Shown here in pieces: positions 22,958 to 31,522 of a stretch of 38,968 nt of DNA. The DNA is from an uncultured Clostridia bacterium (lineage in GTDB: Bacteria > Bacillota > Clostridia > TANB77 > CAG-508). The position numbers were made by a program, and so were the translations under genes. Position 1 is the first letter of the stretch, and each line of letters begins with the position of its first letter. The stretch spans positions 1-38,968 of the forward strand of contig CAKPGM010000015.1 in NCBI GenBank assembly GCA_934154805.1. Reading direction: 5' to 3'. The notes under the pieces are model-generated. The model ran no database searches. It saw only the letters and a list, made by a program, of their open reading frames with translations, and had not been told where the DNA came from.

Positions 22958-23860
22958 CTATACTTTTAGATATTTTCTCATTGATATTGTACTTCCTAAA
23001 GCTCCTATTCCTATACCAAGTACTAAGTATACTATTACTAGTAATGTTGATATATCAGCAAAGCTTAGTAACGACATTCCTATTTTTGCAAGTACTGTAG
23101 AATCTGCTAGTTTGCTTATTATTATGTTGTATGCTACTCCTAAAACTGCAAGAGATATAATTGCTGCAATTATTCCTATTATTATACCTTCAATTATAAA
23201 TGGCCATCTTATAAAATTGTCTGTTGCACCAACATATTTCATAATTGATATTTCTTTCCTTCTTGCGTGAACTGTTAACTTAATTGTGTTTGCTATGATG
23301 AATATTGATATTATTACCAATAATGAAAGTACTACTATTGAAACTATTTTTATTCCATTTGCTATTTTTACTAAATTATTAATTGTGTTGTCTTGACTTG
23401 TTATACTTGCTATATTATCTAATTTATAAATATTTTCTTGAACTTCTGAACTTAATTTTAAATCTGTTAATGTTACTAAATATGATGCTTTAAAAGGATT
23501 TTCCTCATCATATCCAACAAATAGCGCAGGATTTCCTAGTTTTTCTCTGTTGTAATTTAGCGCATCTTCTTTTGATACAAATTTAATTGTGTTCACTCCA
23601 TTAATTGCTTTTATTTGTTCTCCAACTTGACTAATTTGTTCATCTGTTGCTTCTTTTTGAATAAATACTTGCATTCCTTGTTGCAATTCTATTGTTTTTA
23701 CAGCACTATTAATGTTTTCTATTATCATAAAAAATATTCCGAAAATCAACATTGTTGCACACATTATTGCCAGTGATGCTCCTGATGATTTTTTGTTATG
23801 AAATACATTTCTAAATCCTTCTCTTAATAAATAACCTATTATACTATGCTTCACCGTCAT
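22958..23860 (-). CDS. ftsX: Cell division permease-like protein FtsX
   Basis: FtsX is the transmembrane partner of FtsE and transmits ATPase cycling to periplasmic hydrolases. It has about 300 residues and four transmembrane helices: one near the N-terminus (about 30-55), three in the C-terminal half. An extracellular loop of about 110 residues lies between the first two. REGFRNVFHNKK is the usual cytosolic start. The start is uncertain: GTG 23878, ATG 23860 and GTG 23854 are all in frame, and the last has the best spacing from AAGGTGGG. All overlap the ftsE end, so translation is coupled. Confidence 0.93.
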   Translation of the reverse strand: MTVKHSIIGYLLREGFRNVFHNKKSSGASLAIMCATMLIFGIFFMIIENINSAVKTIELQQGMQVFIQKEATDEQISQVGEQIKAINGVNTIKFVSKEDALNYNREKLGNPALFVGYDEENPFKASYLVTLTDLKLSSEVQENIYKLDNIASITSQDNTINNLVKIANGIKIVSIVVLSLLVIISIFIIANTIKLTVHARRKEISIMKYVGATDNFIRWPFIIEGIIIGIIAAIISLAVLGVAYNIIISKLADSTVLAKIGMSLLSFADISTLLVIVYLVLGIGIGALGSTISMRKYLKV

Positions 23861-24527
23861 ACCCACCTTTTTTATCACTTATAATATTTCCGTGTTCTAT
23901 ACGAATAACTCTTTTATTCATTTTGTCTACTATATCTTTCGCATGTGTTGCTACTACTAGTGTTGTTCCTCTTAAATTAATTTCATTTAATAATCTCATT
24001 ATATCCCAAGCAGTATCTGGATCTAAGTTTCCTGTTGGTTCGTCTGCTATTAGCATAGATGGATTATTAACTAAAGCTCTTGCTAAAGCAACTCTTTGTT
24101 GCTCTCCTCCTGATAACTCATTTGGATACATATTTGCCTTTTCGCTTAACCCAACCATTGATAATACCATTGGTACTTGTCTTCTTATATGTCTTGGCGT
24201 TGCTCTTACAATATACATTGCAAACGCAACATTCTCATATACTGTTTTGTCTGGCAATAGTCTAAAGTCTTGAAAAACCACTCCCATACTTCTTCTTAAG
24301 TATGGAATTCTTTTTGGTTTTAAGAAAGTTGTATCTTTTCCGTTTATAATTATATTTCCTTTTGTAGGTTCTTCTTCTTTTAATATTAATTTTATTAAGG
24401 TTGATTTTCCCGAACCAGAGCTTCCTACTAAGAAAGCAAAATCCCCCTTATTTATTATAAAATTCGCATTATGTACAGCTTCTGTTCCTGTATCGTAAAC
24501 TTTAGAAACATTTCTAAACTCTATCAT
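23844..24527 (-). CDS. ftsE: Cell division ATP-binding protein FtsE
   Basis: This is a 227-residue ABC ATPase from ATG 24527 (MIEFRNVSKVYDTG), set by AAGGAG 8-9 nt upstream. Walker A is GSSGSGKSTL, the Q-loop region is VFQDFRLL, the signature is LSGGEQQRVALARAL, and Walker B is MLIADEPTGNLD; the switch His is in VVATHA. With FtsX it forms a complex at the division site. It is first in the operon with ftsX, two M23 hydrolases and ctpA; the promoter is TTGCAT-17-TATGAT. Confidence 0.96.
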   Translation of the reverse strand: MIEFRNVSKVYDTGTEAVHNANFIINKGDFAFLVGSSGSGKSTLIKLILKEEEPTKGNIIINGKDTTFLKPKRIPYLRRSMGVVFQDFRLLPDKTVYENVAFAMYIVRATPRHIRRQVPMVLSMVGLSEKANMYPNELSGGEQQRVALARALVNNPSMLIADEPTGNLDPDTAWDIMRLLNEINLRGTTLVVATHAKDIVDKMNKRVIRIEHGNIISDKKGGYDGEA

Positions 24528-24595
24528 TTTAGTATCTCCTTGCTTATTTCTAATCGTTATTTTTTCTTTTTCATAATTCTTCACTATATACCCTT

Positions 24596-24624
24596 ATCAT
24601 AACAATAAACGACAGGAAATGCAA
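24596..24624 (-). promoter_or_regulatory. Promoter of the ftsEX operon
   Basis: On the minus strand, TTGCAT (24619-24624), a 17-nt spacer and TATGAT (24596-24601). Confidence 0.6.
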
Positions 24625-24644
24625 GAGTATTTTGAAAAAAAATA

Positions 24645-24680
24645 TAGTAATTTGGTGGTATTTTTTCGCCCAAATTACTA
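24645..24680 (-). terminator. Terminator after fmt
   Basis: TAGTAATTTGG (24645-24655) pairs with CCAAATTACTA (24670-24680). The minus strand continues into TATTTTTTTT. Confidence 0.85.
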
Positions 24681-24734
24681 CATTTGTTTATTTATCAACT
24701 TTTAAAAATTCACATAAAATTCACAAATTTATGT

Positions 24735-25718
24735 TTATTCAAATATACTTCCTATGTCTATTTTAGTTCCTCTTAAGAAATCTGTTGCAGGCATTCTTTT
24801 CGAGTTTTCTCCTTGTATTTCTAGTACTTGCAAAATTCCTTCTTTTGCTTTTATGAATAAACCATTTTTGTCATCAGAAAATAATACTGTTCCTTCTTGT
24901 ACTCCTTTTAGATGTCCTTTATATTCTTTAAGCTCTTCAAATTTTTCTAGTAATTCATTTTCTGTTAAAACTTGCACTTTCCAGAATTTAATTTTTTTAT
25001 CATTTAAAAACGAGTATGCTCCCATTATTGGATTTAATCCTCTAACAAGATTTTTTATTTGAACTGCTGTTTTGTTCTCCCAGTCTATTTTTGCCATCTC
25101 TTTTGAAAGCATTGGTGCAAGAGTTCCTTCCTCTGGTTGCTTTTCTCTTTTTACCGTTCCCGCTTCTATTTGCTTGATAGTTTCTATTAGCAAATCAGCT
25201 CCAATGTTGCTTAGTCTTTCCCAAAGTTCTCCTGTTGTTTCATCTTCTCCTATTTCAACTTCTTGTTTTAGAAGCATATCGCCAGTGTCCATTCCTGCAT
25301 TCATAAACATTGTTGTTATTCCCGTTGTTTTATCTCCATTTAATACAGCCCATTGTATTGGTGCTGCACCTCTATAATTTGGAAGTAATGAACCATGTAC
25401 ATTTATACAACCATATTTAGGAATATCTAGTAATTCTTGTGGAAGTATTTTTCCATATGCTACAACGCAAATTAAATCTGGATTTAATTTTTTTATTTCT
25501 TCTAAAAACTCAACATTGTTTCTTACTTTTTGAGGTTGATATATTGGCAAGCCTTTTTCTAATGCGTATTCTTTTACAGGTGATGCAACTAGTTTCATTC
25601 CTCTACCCTTTGGCTTATCTATATTTGTCACAACTCCGATTATGTCATACTTTGCTTCATATAATGCTTTAAGTGATTTTAGTGCAAAGTCTGGTGTTCC
25701 CATAAATAATATTCTCAT
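24735..25718 (-). CDS. fmt: Methionyl-tRNA formyltransferase
   Basis: This 327-residue enzyme formylates initiator Met-tRNA with 10-formyl-THF. The N-terminal domain starts RILFMGTPDFAL. The catalytic core is visible as NVHGSLLPNYRGAAPIQ and MDTGDMLLK. The C-terminal OB-like domain starts near 210. Length is typical. It lies 13 nt downstream of def, as in most bacteria, and is last in the priA-def-fmt group. Confidence 0.97.
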   Translation of the reverse strand: MRILFMGTPDFALKSLKALYEAKYDIIGVVTNIDKPKGRGMKLVASPVKEYALEKGLPIYQPQKVRNNVEFLEEIKKLNPDLICVVAYGKILPQELLDIPKYGCINVHGSLLPNYRGAAPIQWAVLNGDKTTGITTMFMNAGMDTGDMLLKQEVEIGEDETTGELWERLSNIGADLLIETIKQIEAGTVKREKQPEEGTLAPMLSKEMAKIDWENKTAVQIKNLVRGLNPIMGAYSFLNDKKIKFWKVQVLTENELLEKFEELKEYKGHLKGVQEGTVLFSDDKNGLFIKAKEGILQVLEIQGENSKRMPATDFLRGTKIDIGSIFE

Positions 25719-25731
25719 AGGATCTCCTCCT

Positions 25732-26211
25732 TTATTTATTTTCTGGATCTATATATTCTAATGTTCCTGGTATCATATTGTCTACAAATAAGATTCCATT
25801 TAGATGATCTATTTCGTGTGCTAATGCTTGTGCTAGCAAATCTTTACCAGTTATTATTACTTTTTTACCATCTCTATCTAAGGCTTCTACAGTAACTTCT
25901 TTTGGTCTAACCATTTTTGCATATTCATTAGGAAAGCTTAGGCATCCTTCTTCTACTTCTTGTTTTCCTTTTGCTTTTATTATTTTAGGATTTACAAGTT
26001 GCAATGGTTCTTCTCCATCATATAAGTCAATTACTATCACTCTTTTTAGAATACCGACTTGTGGAGCTGCTAGCCCAACGCCATTATATTTATGCATTGT
26101 TTCTACCATATCATCTAACAATTCTCTTATTTTGTCAGTTATTTCTTCAACTTCTCTTGATGTTTTTCTTAATATCTCATCTCCAGATAATCTTATTTCT
26201 CTAATTGCCAT
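25732..26211 (-). CDS. def: Peptide deformylase
   Basis: This 159-residue metalloenzyme removes the N-formyl group from new proteins. All three motifs are intact: GVGLAAPQVG, EGCLSFP (Cys metal ligand) and HEIDHLNG (HExxH). It lies between priA and fmt, 16 nt after the priA stop. Confidence 0.97.
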   Translation of the reverse strand: MAIREIRLSGDEILRKTSREVEEITDKIRELLDDMVETMHKYNGVGLAAPQVGILKRVIVIDLYDGEEPLQLVNPKIIKAKGKQEVEEGCLSFPNEYAKMVRPKEVTVEALDRDGKKVIITGKDLLAQALAHEIDHLNGILFVDNMIPGTLEYIDPENK

Positions 26212-26227
26212 ATTTGCTTCCTTTCTT

Positions 26228-27750
26228 TTATAACATATTTGTTGGATTTAAATCTACTACGACTCTTACATCCTTTTTATTTGTTTTATTTATTGTTTCA
26301 TTGATTTCGTCTATTATATTATCTGCTATTTTGCATTTTATTATTATTCTCCATCTATATTTATTTTTTATTTTATCGATTGGAGCTGGAACTGGTTTAT
26401 ATAATATTATTGGAAGATTTCGAGTTTTTATTTTTGCTTTTATATCTTCATATATACTTTTCGAAACCGATTCCACATTTTTATAATATTTATCAGAAAT
26501 TCCGATTAACATTATATCACAAAATGGCGGATATCTCAATTGTTTTCTAATATGAATCTCCGTATCATAAAATATTTTATAGTCCTGCTTTTTTGCATAT
26601 TGAATGCAAAATGCATCTGGATTATAAGTTTGGATTATTACTTTTCCTTTATCTTCTCCTCTACCAGCTCTTCCTGCCACTTGTGTTAATATTTGAAATG
26701 TCCTTTCATGAGCTCTATAATCATCTATATTTAAACTACTGTCTGCCGCTATTACTCCTACTAATGTAACATTTGGAAAATGATGTCCCTTTACTACCAT
26801 CTGTGTTCCAATTAATATGTCTATGTTATCATCTTTAAATCTTTTTAATATATCCTCGTGTGAGTTCTTTTTGGTTACTGTATCAACATCCATTCTAATT
26901 GTTGTTGCTTGTGGAAATAACTCTTTTATTTGTTCTTCTAATTTTTGAGTTCCTGTTCCAAAATATCTTATATTTTTGCTTTTACATTCTGGGCACACTG
27001 TAAGTGCTTCTGTTTCATATCCACAGTAATGGCACTTTAATTTATTTTCTTTTAAGTGGTATGTAAGTGTTATATCACAGTTTTTACATTTTGCAGTATA
27101 TCCACAATCTCTACACATTATGAATGTAGAAAATCCTCTTCTATTTAGAAATAGTATTGTCTGCTTTTTGTTTTTTAAGTTTTTTTCTATTGCTTCATAT
27201 AAAGGTTTGCTAATCATTGTTTTGTTTCCAGAAGCAAGTTCATTTCTTAAGTCTACTACCTCTACTTCTGGGAGTTCAGATTTATTTGCTCTTTTTGTTA
27301 GCTCTAATAACTCTATTTCTTTGTTTTGTGCCTTATAATATGTTGACATATCAGGTGTAGCACTTCCAAGCACAACTGGTACATTATTTTCTTTTGCAAG
27401 ATATGTTGCAATTTCTTTTGTGTCATATCTTGGACTCATTTCAGATTTATAAGAATCATCATGTTCCTCATCTATTATTATTAAGCCTAAATCTTTCACT
27501 GGTGCGAATATTGCAGACCTTGCACCTATTACAATTTTAGCTTCTCCTCGTTCTATCTTTTGCCATTGGTCATATCTTTCTCCAACAGATAACTTACTAT
27601 GCAATACTGCTATTTTTTCTTCTCCAAATCTACTTAAAAATCTGTCCACTGTTTGAGGAGTAAGCGATATTTCTGGCACTAACATTATACTAGATTTTCC
27701 TAGCTTTAGTGCTTCTTCAATTAGTCTAATGTATATCTCTGTCTTTCCGT
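26228..27750 (-). pseudogene. priA: PriA helicase, C-terminal part after a frameshift
   Basis: This is the helicase portion of the replication-restart DNA helicase, out of frame with its N-terminal part. The frame is open from the interrupted Walker A onward: read after removal of one base, GKTEIYIRLIEEALKLGKSS leads into MLVPEISLTP. The DEEH box (IIIDEEHDDSY), eight zinc-binding cysteines in four CxxC pairs (CRDC, CKNC, CHYC, CPEC) and GTQMVVKGHHFP with VAGRAGRG are all present and well kept. ATG 27685 (MLVPEIS) is an internal Met, not a plausible natural start. Joining both parts gives about 748 residues, normal for PriA. Preservation beyond the break argues for a very recent mutation or a base error. 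Confidence 0.9.
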
Positions 27751-28475
27751 GAACCTGTTACTCCAAACAATAAGAACTCATCATATTCTCCAACTTGAAG
27801 TGAAGCATTTACTTGTTCAAATGCTTGCTCTTGTTCATCTGTAAGCTGTAAATTTTGGCTCTTTTCTATTACTTTATGTATAAATGGATTTCTTTCTACT
27901 TCTTTTTCTACTATTTCTATGTAACCATTTTTTTCAAGTGTTTTTATTACAGCACCTGTAACATCTGCAAACATTTGCAGGTCTATATTTAATATATCAC
28001 AGTTATTATTTAGTAAAAATCTCAGAGCTCTTATTTGCTTATCTGATTTTATTTTTTTATTTTCTATATCTTGTTCTATTTGTTCTTCTGTTGCTGTCAG
28101 ATATACAAAGTTTTGCTTTTTTTCATTGACTCTATTTGCAACAATTTTAGTAGTAGTTCCTGGTGGTAGCATCAGCTTTATGCAATCTGATATATTGCAA
28201 AAATATCTATATGCCATCCATTTTGCTAGTTTGATTTTATCTTCGCCTAAATAAACTTTGTCTTGAACTTCAGCAATTTCCTTTAACTTTGATAGATATT
28301 GCGATGTTTCTTTTATTCCTACTACAAATCCTTCTTCTAGGCTTTTCTTATTTCCAAAAGGTACAAAAATTCTACTTCCAACAACGACTTTTTCTTCAAG
28401 CGTTGTTGGAATTATGTAGTCAAATGTTTTATTTAAGTTTTTTACATTGCTGTTTATTATTACTTCTGCAATCAC
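27726..28475 (-). pseudogene. priA: PriA helicase, N-terminal part, broken in Walker A
   Basis: The N-terminal DNA-binding and winged-helix region of PriA is read from GTG 28475 (IAEVIINSNVKNLNKTFDYI). This matches the family's MIAEVIVD-type start and lies 11 nt after AAAAGGAG; an upstream in-frame GTG at 28502 would put that site inside the gene. FVPFGNKK and GYIEIVEKEV fit PriA. The frame reaches LLFGVTGS, then one extra base near 27749-27750 (TTCACGG instead of TTCxGG) changes the P-loop GVTGSGKT to GVTGSRKD and stops after RDIH. Without the extra base the reading runs directly into the helicase part. Confidence 0.9.
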
Positions 28476-28505
28476 TACTGCTTTTTCTCCTTTTATAAGC
28501 ACCGA

Positions 28506-29066
28506 TTATTTTTCTAACCATTTGCTGTATTCTTCTTCTATTATTTTTGCAACTTCTTCTGGGGTCTTGTCTGTTGTGTCAACTACTAAATCATAGTTTG
28601 ACATATCATTTTTTCTTATTTGATAAAGATTCCAGTATCTTTCATTTTCATAGTTGTATCTTCTTATTATATCTTGTTTTTGTTCTTCTACTGTATTGAA
28701 TTTTTCTGTTGATTTTCTCTTCTCATCATAAAAAGCTCTTTGAGCAGATACATCTAAATCCACTTTTAGATATACTTTAAATGATTCTGGTACTGCATAC
28801 CAACCAAGTCTTGCATCTATTACAAAATTATCGTTTTGTTTTGCATATTCTGCCGCACTATTTTCTATTTGTCTATCTATTTCTGGATGTTCTTTTACAT
28901 ATACATTAAAACTTGTAACATCCATTCCCATTTCTTTTGCAAGTTTTCTAAAATACTCGCCATTTCTATATATTCCATAATTTAAATCTGCTGTTAGTAT
29001 GTTTGATACTGTTCCTTTTCCACTAGCTAAATCTCCTGATAAAGATATTATATGTTTTTTGCTCAT
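28506..29066 (-). CDS. Cytidylate kinase-like nucleotide kinase
   Basis: This 186-residue P-loop kinase starts HIISLSGDLASGKGTVSNIL and has the layout of the short cytidylate-kinase-like family. That layout comprises an NMP-binding region with FRKLAKEMGMD, DARLGWYAVPESFKVYLKVD, and a lid with RRYNYENERYW. The usual substrate would be CMP/dCMP, but related proteins are poorly characterised. It lies between rpoZ and priA, where many Firmicutes have coaBC (with gmk just before rpoZ). A perfect palindrome, GTATAGTTTAAACTATAC (29077-29094), separates the AGGGGAG site from the ATG by 27 nt. Confidence 0.85.
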   Translation of the reverse strand: MSKKHIISLSGDLASGKGTVSNILTADLNYGIYRNGEYFRKLAKEMGMDVTSFNVYVKEHPEIDRQIENSAAEYAKQNDNFVIDARLGWYAVPESFKVYLKVDLDVSAQRAFYDEKRKSTEKFNTVEEQKQDIIRRYNYENERYWNLYQIRKNDMSNYDLVVDTTDKTPEEVAKIIEEEYSKWLEK

Positions 29067-29076
29067 TTTATTTATT

Positions 29077-29094
29077 GTATAGTTTAAACTATAC
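29077..29094. promoter_or_regulatory. Perfect 18-bp palindrome between ribosome site and start codon
   Basis: GTATAGTTTAAACTATAC lies between AGGGGAG (29094-29100, minus strand) and ATG 29066. As RNA it can fold to a 7-bp stem with a TTAA loop, which would leave about 10 nt between the ribosome site and the ATG. It could equally be a protein-binding operator. Confidence 0.5.
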
Positions 29095-29114
29095 TCCCCT
29101 TTCTTTTCATATAA

Positions 29115-29162
29115 AAATTAATTCAAATCTTCTTTCACACACAAGAATTTTTGAATTAATTT
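29115..29162 (-). terminator. Terminator between rpoZ and the cytidylate-kinase-like gene
   Basis: AAATTAATTCAAA (29115-29127) pairs with TTTGAATTAATTT (29150-29162), with extra inner pairs. The minus strand continues TTTTTATATG. Confidence 0.65.
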
Positions 29163-29176
29163 CGTACAATATTTTA

Positions 29177-29365
29177 TTATTCTACTGTAACTTGTCCTTC
29201 TGCTATTTCATCTGCAGCAATAGTTACAGGAGCAACATCATCAGTTTTTACTAATACATCTTCTCCCTTAGCAATTTGTCTTGCTCTTTTAGCTGTTGCT
29301 AAAACTAAAGTATATCTATTGTCAACTTTTTCTAATAGTTCAGCTACGCTTGGTTTTACCATCAT
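29177..29365 (-). CDS. rpoZ: RNA polymerase omega subunit
   Basis: This 62-residue subunit helps assemble RNA polymerase around beta-prime. VAELLEKVDNRYTLVLATAKRARQI is the conserved omega core. The acidic C-terminus is short, as usual in Firmicutes. The start may be the first or second of two adjacent ATGs; AAGAGGG lies 10-13 nt upstream. Confidence 0.95.
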   Translation of the reverse strand: MMVKPSVAELLEKVDNRYTLVLATAKRARQIAKGEDVLVKTDDVAPVTIAADEIAEGQVTVE

Positions 29366-29471
29366 AATGAATTTACCCTCTTTCCATTTTCTTTATTTTT
29401 ATAATATAAATTTTATGTTCTACTTACTAATTTTACTACATTTTTCCAAATAAGTCCAGTATTTTTGTGAA

Positions 29472-30560
29472 TTATGTAACTATGTCTTTTATATCACTTA
29501 TATTATTTTTCCAATTTCTTTTATTCTTTGCAATAATCACTATAGCCTTTATTATATAATATATTACTGTAACAGCTATTCCTCCTAATATTAAGAATAA
29601 TGTTACGTTCTTGTGCAGTATGTAAATATACATTAATATTAATGTTAATATTGCCAGTACTAAAGTTTCTATTCCAAATATTGCAATTTTTCCGCTGTCT
29701 TTATTGTATGCCCACTCAAATAATACTATTGCAATCGCTGTCACAGATAAGCTAAATACCTTTAAATCTGTTATATATTGTTCTTCTGGTATATTTATAT
29801 ATCCTAGCACTAATACAAGAAAATATGCTACAAAAGCGATTGATACAAGGATGTTTACAAAAGCCTTTTTATAAATTGATTTCTTTTCGTCCTTTGGCAT
29901 TATTTGAGCTTGTTCAATTTTTTTAGCTATTTCTGCCTCATCAATTTTTTTAGAAACTTTCTTCTTTTCTATTTCAGGCTCTTCAATATCGTCCATTTCT
30001 TCTATTTTGTTTACATTAACTAATTGTTCTGCAATTATTTGTTTTATTTTTTCATCAGTTTTTTTTGCCCTTTTTGTTTGTGTAGACTTATTTATTTTCT
30101 TTGTATCTTTTTTTGCCAAACTCTCTTCTTTTTCTACTTCTTTTGGTTTTCTATGTTTTGCAGTAGTAGATTTTGTAGTCTTTTTAGTAGTTGTTGCAGT
30201 CTTCTTGGTAGCAGTCTTTTTTGTTTTATCTGGTTCTGTACTCTTTTTAGTTACTGTTTTTGTAGTTTTTTTCTTAGGCTCTGTTTCTTCCACCTTTTTT
30301 GCTTCTTTTTTAGTAGATGTCTTTTTAGCAGTGCCTGTCTTCTTAGTTGTTTTTTCAGTTTCTTCTATTTCTACTATATCTTCTACCTTTTTTGTTGCCG
30401 GCTTTCTTCCTCTTGTAGTCGTTTTCTTTTCTTCTACATCTTTTTGTTTGTTTTCAGTACTTTTTTTAGATGTTGTACTAGATTTTGGCTTACTCACGCC
30501 ACTTTTAACTCTAGTATTTCTTTTCTTCTCAGGCTCATTTTTTTCCATTTCTTCTGCCAT
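29472..30560 (-). CDS. Membrane protein with long Lys/Thr-rich, H1-like N-terminus
   Basis: The 362-residue product has two unlike halves. Residues 1-175 are low-complexity and basic (repeats of KKTTK, KKTATKK, KKSTE), with one AT-hook-like RGRKPATKK at 50-58. Residues 176-225 are charged and helical (AEIAKKIEQAQIMPKDEKK). Residues 234-345 hold about four transmembrane helices with short loops, ending in a basic tail. The basic half resembles bacterial histone-H1-like or KTKK proteins that bind DNA. Tethered to the membrane, it could hold DNA or RNA at the inner face; this is inference from composition. AGGAGG precedes ATG 30560, and a TTGAAA-18-TATAAT promoter overlaps the end of rsmE. Confidence 0.75.
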   Translation of the reverse strand: MAEEMEKNEPEKKRNTRVKSGVSKPKSSTTSKKSTENKQKDVEEKKTTTRGRKPATKKVEDIVEIEETEKTTKKTGTAKKTSTKKEAKKVEETEPKKKTTKTVTKKSTEPDKTKKTATKKTATTTKKTTKSTTAKHRKPKEVEKEESLAKKDTKKINKSTQTKRAKKTDEKIKQIIAEQLVNVNKIEEMDDIEEPEIEKKKVSKKIDEAEIAKKIEQAQIMPKDEKKSIYKKAFVNILVSIAFVAYFLVLVLGYINIPEEQYITDLKVFSLSVTAIAIVLFEWAYNKDSGKIAIFGIETLVLAILTLILMYIYILHKNVTLFLILGGIAVTVIYYIIKAIVIIAKNKRNWKNNISDIKDIVT

Positions 30561-30590
30561 TTAAAATTCCTCCTAAGATTAATCTATTAA

Positions 30591-30620
30591 ATTATATCAG
30601 ATATCTTATATAAATTTCAA
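30591..30620 (-). promoter_or_regulatory. Promoter of the Lys/Thr-rich membrane protein gene
   Basis: On the minus strand, TTGAAA (30615-30620), an 18-nt spacer and TATAAT (30591-30596). Confidence 0.6.
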
Positions 30621-30623
30621 TAT

Positions 30624-31367
30624 TTAATCCTCTAATTCATATATTATATTTCCAGACATTACTATTCCTGCTGTTTCAGTTCTTAAAATTCTTTTTCCTA
30701 ACGATACAAACACAGCACCCATATTCTTTAATATCTCTATTTCTTTTTCAGATATTCCACCTTCTGGTCCAATTACTATTGCTATATTGTATTTGTTCAT
30801 TTTTTTATTTTTTAGTTCTATTAGTTCGCTTTTTAACATATTTTTATCTTCATTCTCATACGCAACTAAAATAATGTCATAATTTTGTTTTTCTATATCT
30901 TTTAGTTTGATTACGTTTTCTACTTCTGGAATTATATCTCTCATCGACTGTTTAGCTGCAACCTCTGATATTTTCTGCCATCTTTCTATTTTTTTGTTTA
31001 TTGTTTTTTCATCTAGTTTTACAACCGTTCTTTCCATTAAAACAGGAACTATTTTCTTTACTCCCACTTCTGTGTTCTTTTGTATTATTAACTCCATTTT
31101 ATCAAATTTAGGTATTCCCTGAAACAGAGTAATATTCACATTTGACTCAACTGTCTTATCTATCTTTTTTACAATTTCACATTCTATTTTTTCTTTTGAA
31201 AAAGATGTTATTTTTGTAATATAGTTTTCTCCTGTTTCTTGGTTACAAACCTGAAGCTCATCTTCTTTTTTCATTCTTAAAACATTTGAAATATGATTTA
31301 CATCTTCTCCTACTATGTTTATACTGTTATTATTTATCTGATTATCTTTTACAAAAAATTTTGACAT
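30624..31367 (-). CDS. rsmE: 16S rRNA m3U1498 methyltransferase RsmE
   Basis: This 247-residue SPOUT methyltransferase acts on helix 44 of 16S rRNA. An N-terminal PUA-like domain (MSKFFVKDNQ, HISNVLRMKKED) is followed by the knotted domain, with the SAM site VIGPEGGISEKEIE and LGKRILRTETAG. Length is typical. The promoter TTGAAA-17-TATAAT is just upstream. The membrane-protein gene at 29472-30560 follows. Confidence 0.96.
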   Translation of the reverse strand: MSKFFVKDNQINNNSINIVGEDVNHISNVLRMKKEDELQVCNQETGENYITKITSFSKEKIECEIVKKIDKTVESNVNITLFQGIPKFDKMELIIQKNTEVGVKKIVPVLMERTVVKLDEKTINKKIERWQKISEVAAKQSMRDIIPEVENVIKLKDIEKQNYDIILVAYENEDKNMLKSELIELKNKKMNKYNIAIVIGPEGGISEKEIEILKNMGAVFVSLGKRILRTETAGIVMSGNIIYELED

Positions 31368-31397
31368 TTTATTTTCCTTCTTTTCATTGATATATCA

Positions 31398-31426
31398 ATT
31401 ATAACAAAATTTTCCTATTGTTTCAA
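31398..31426 (-). promoter_or_regulatory. Promoter of rsmE
   Basis: On the minus strand, TTGAAA (31421-31426), a 17-nt spacer and consensus TATAAT (31398-31403). Confidence 0.7.
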
Positions 31427-31481
31427 GAGAAGTAGTTTAATCATTCAACAAAATTTAATACGTTCTCTTATCCAAAAATAA

Positions 31482-31514
31482 AAATATGTAGAAAACATTA
31501 TTTTCCACATATTT
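31482..31514 (-). terminator. Terminator of the lemA-DUF3137 operon
   Basis: A stem of 31482-31495 with 31501-31514 has one mismatch and a 5-nt loop. The minus strand runs into TTTTTATTTTTGG. It lies just past the stop at 31523. Confidence 0.8.
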
Positions 31515-31522
31515 CTATAATA

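Noticed and set aside
27740..27760. Programmed frameshifting in priA
   Set aside because: There is no heptameric slip site, stop-codon shift site or stimulatory structure around TTCACGG, and PriA is not known to use recoding.
30007..30590. Two overlapping plus-strand frames rich in Phe, Val, Ser and Cys
   Set aside because: They are shadows of the Lys/Thr repeat region; stops are avoided only because AAA/ACA codons read as TTT/TGT on the other strand.
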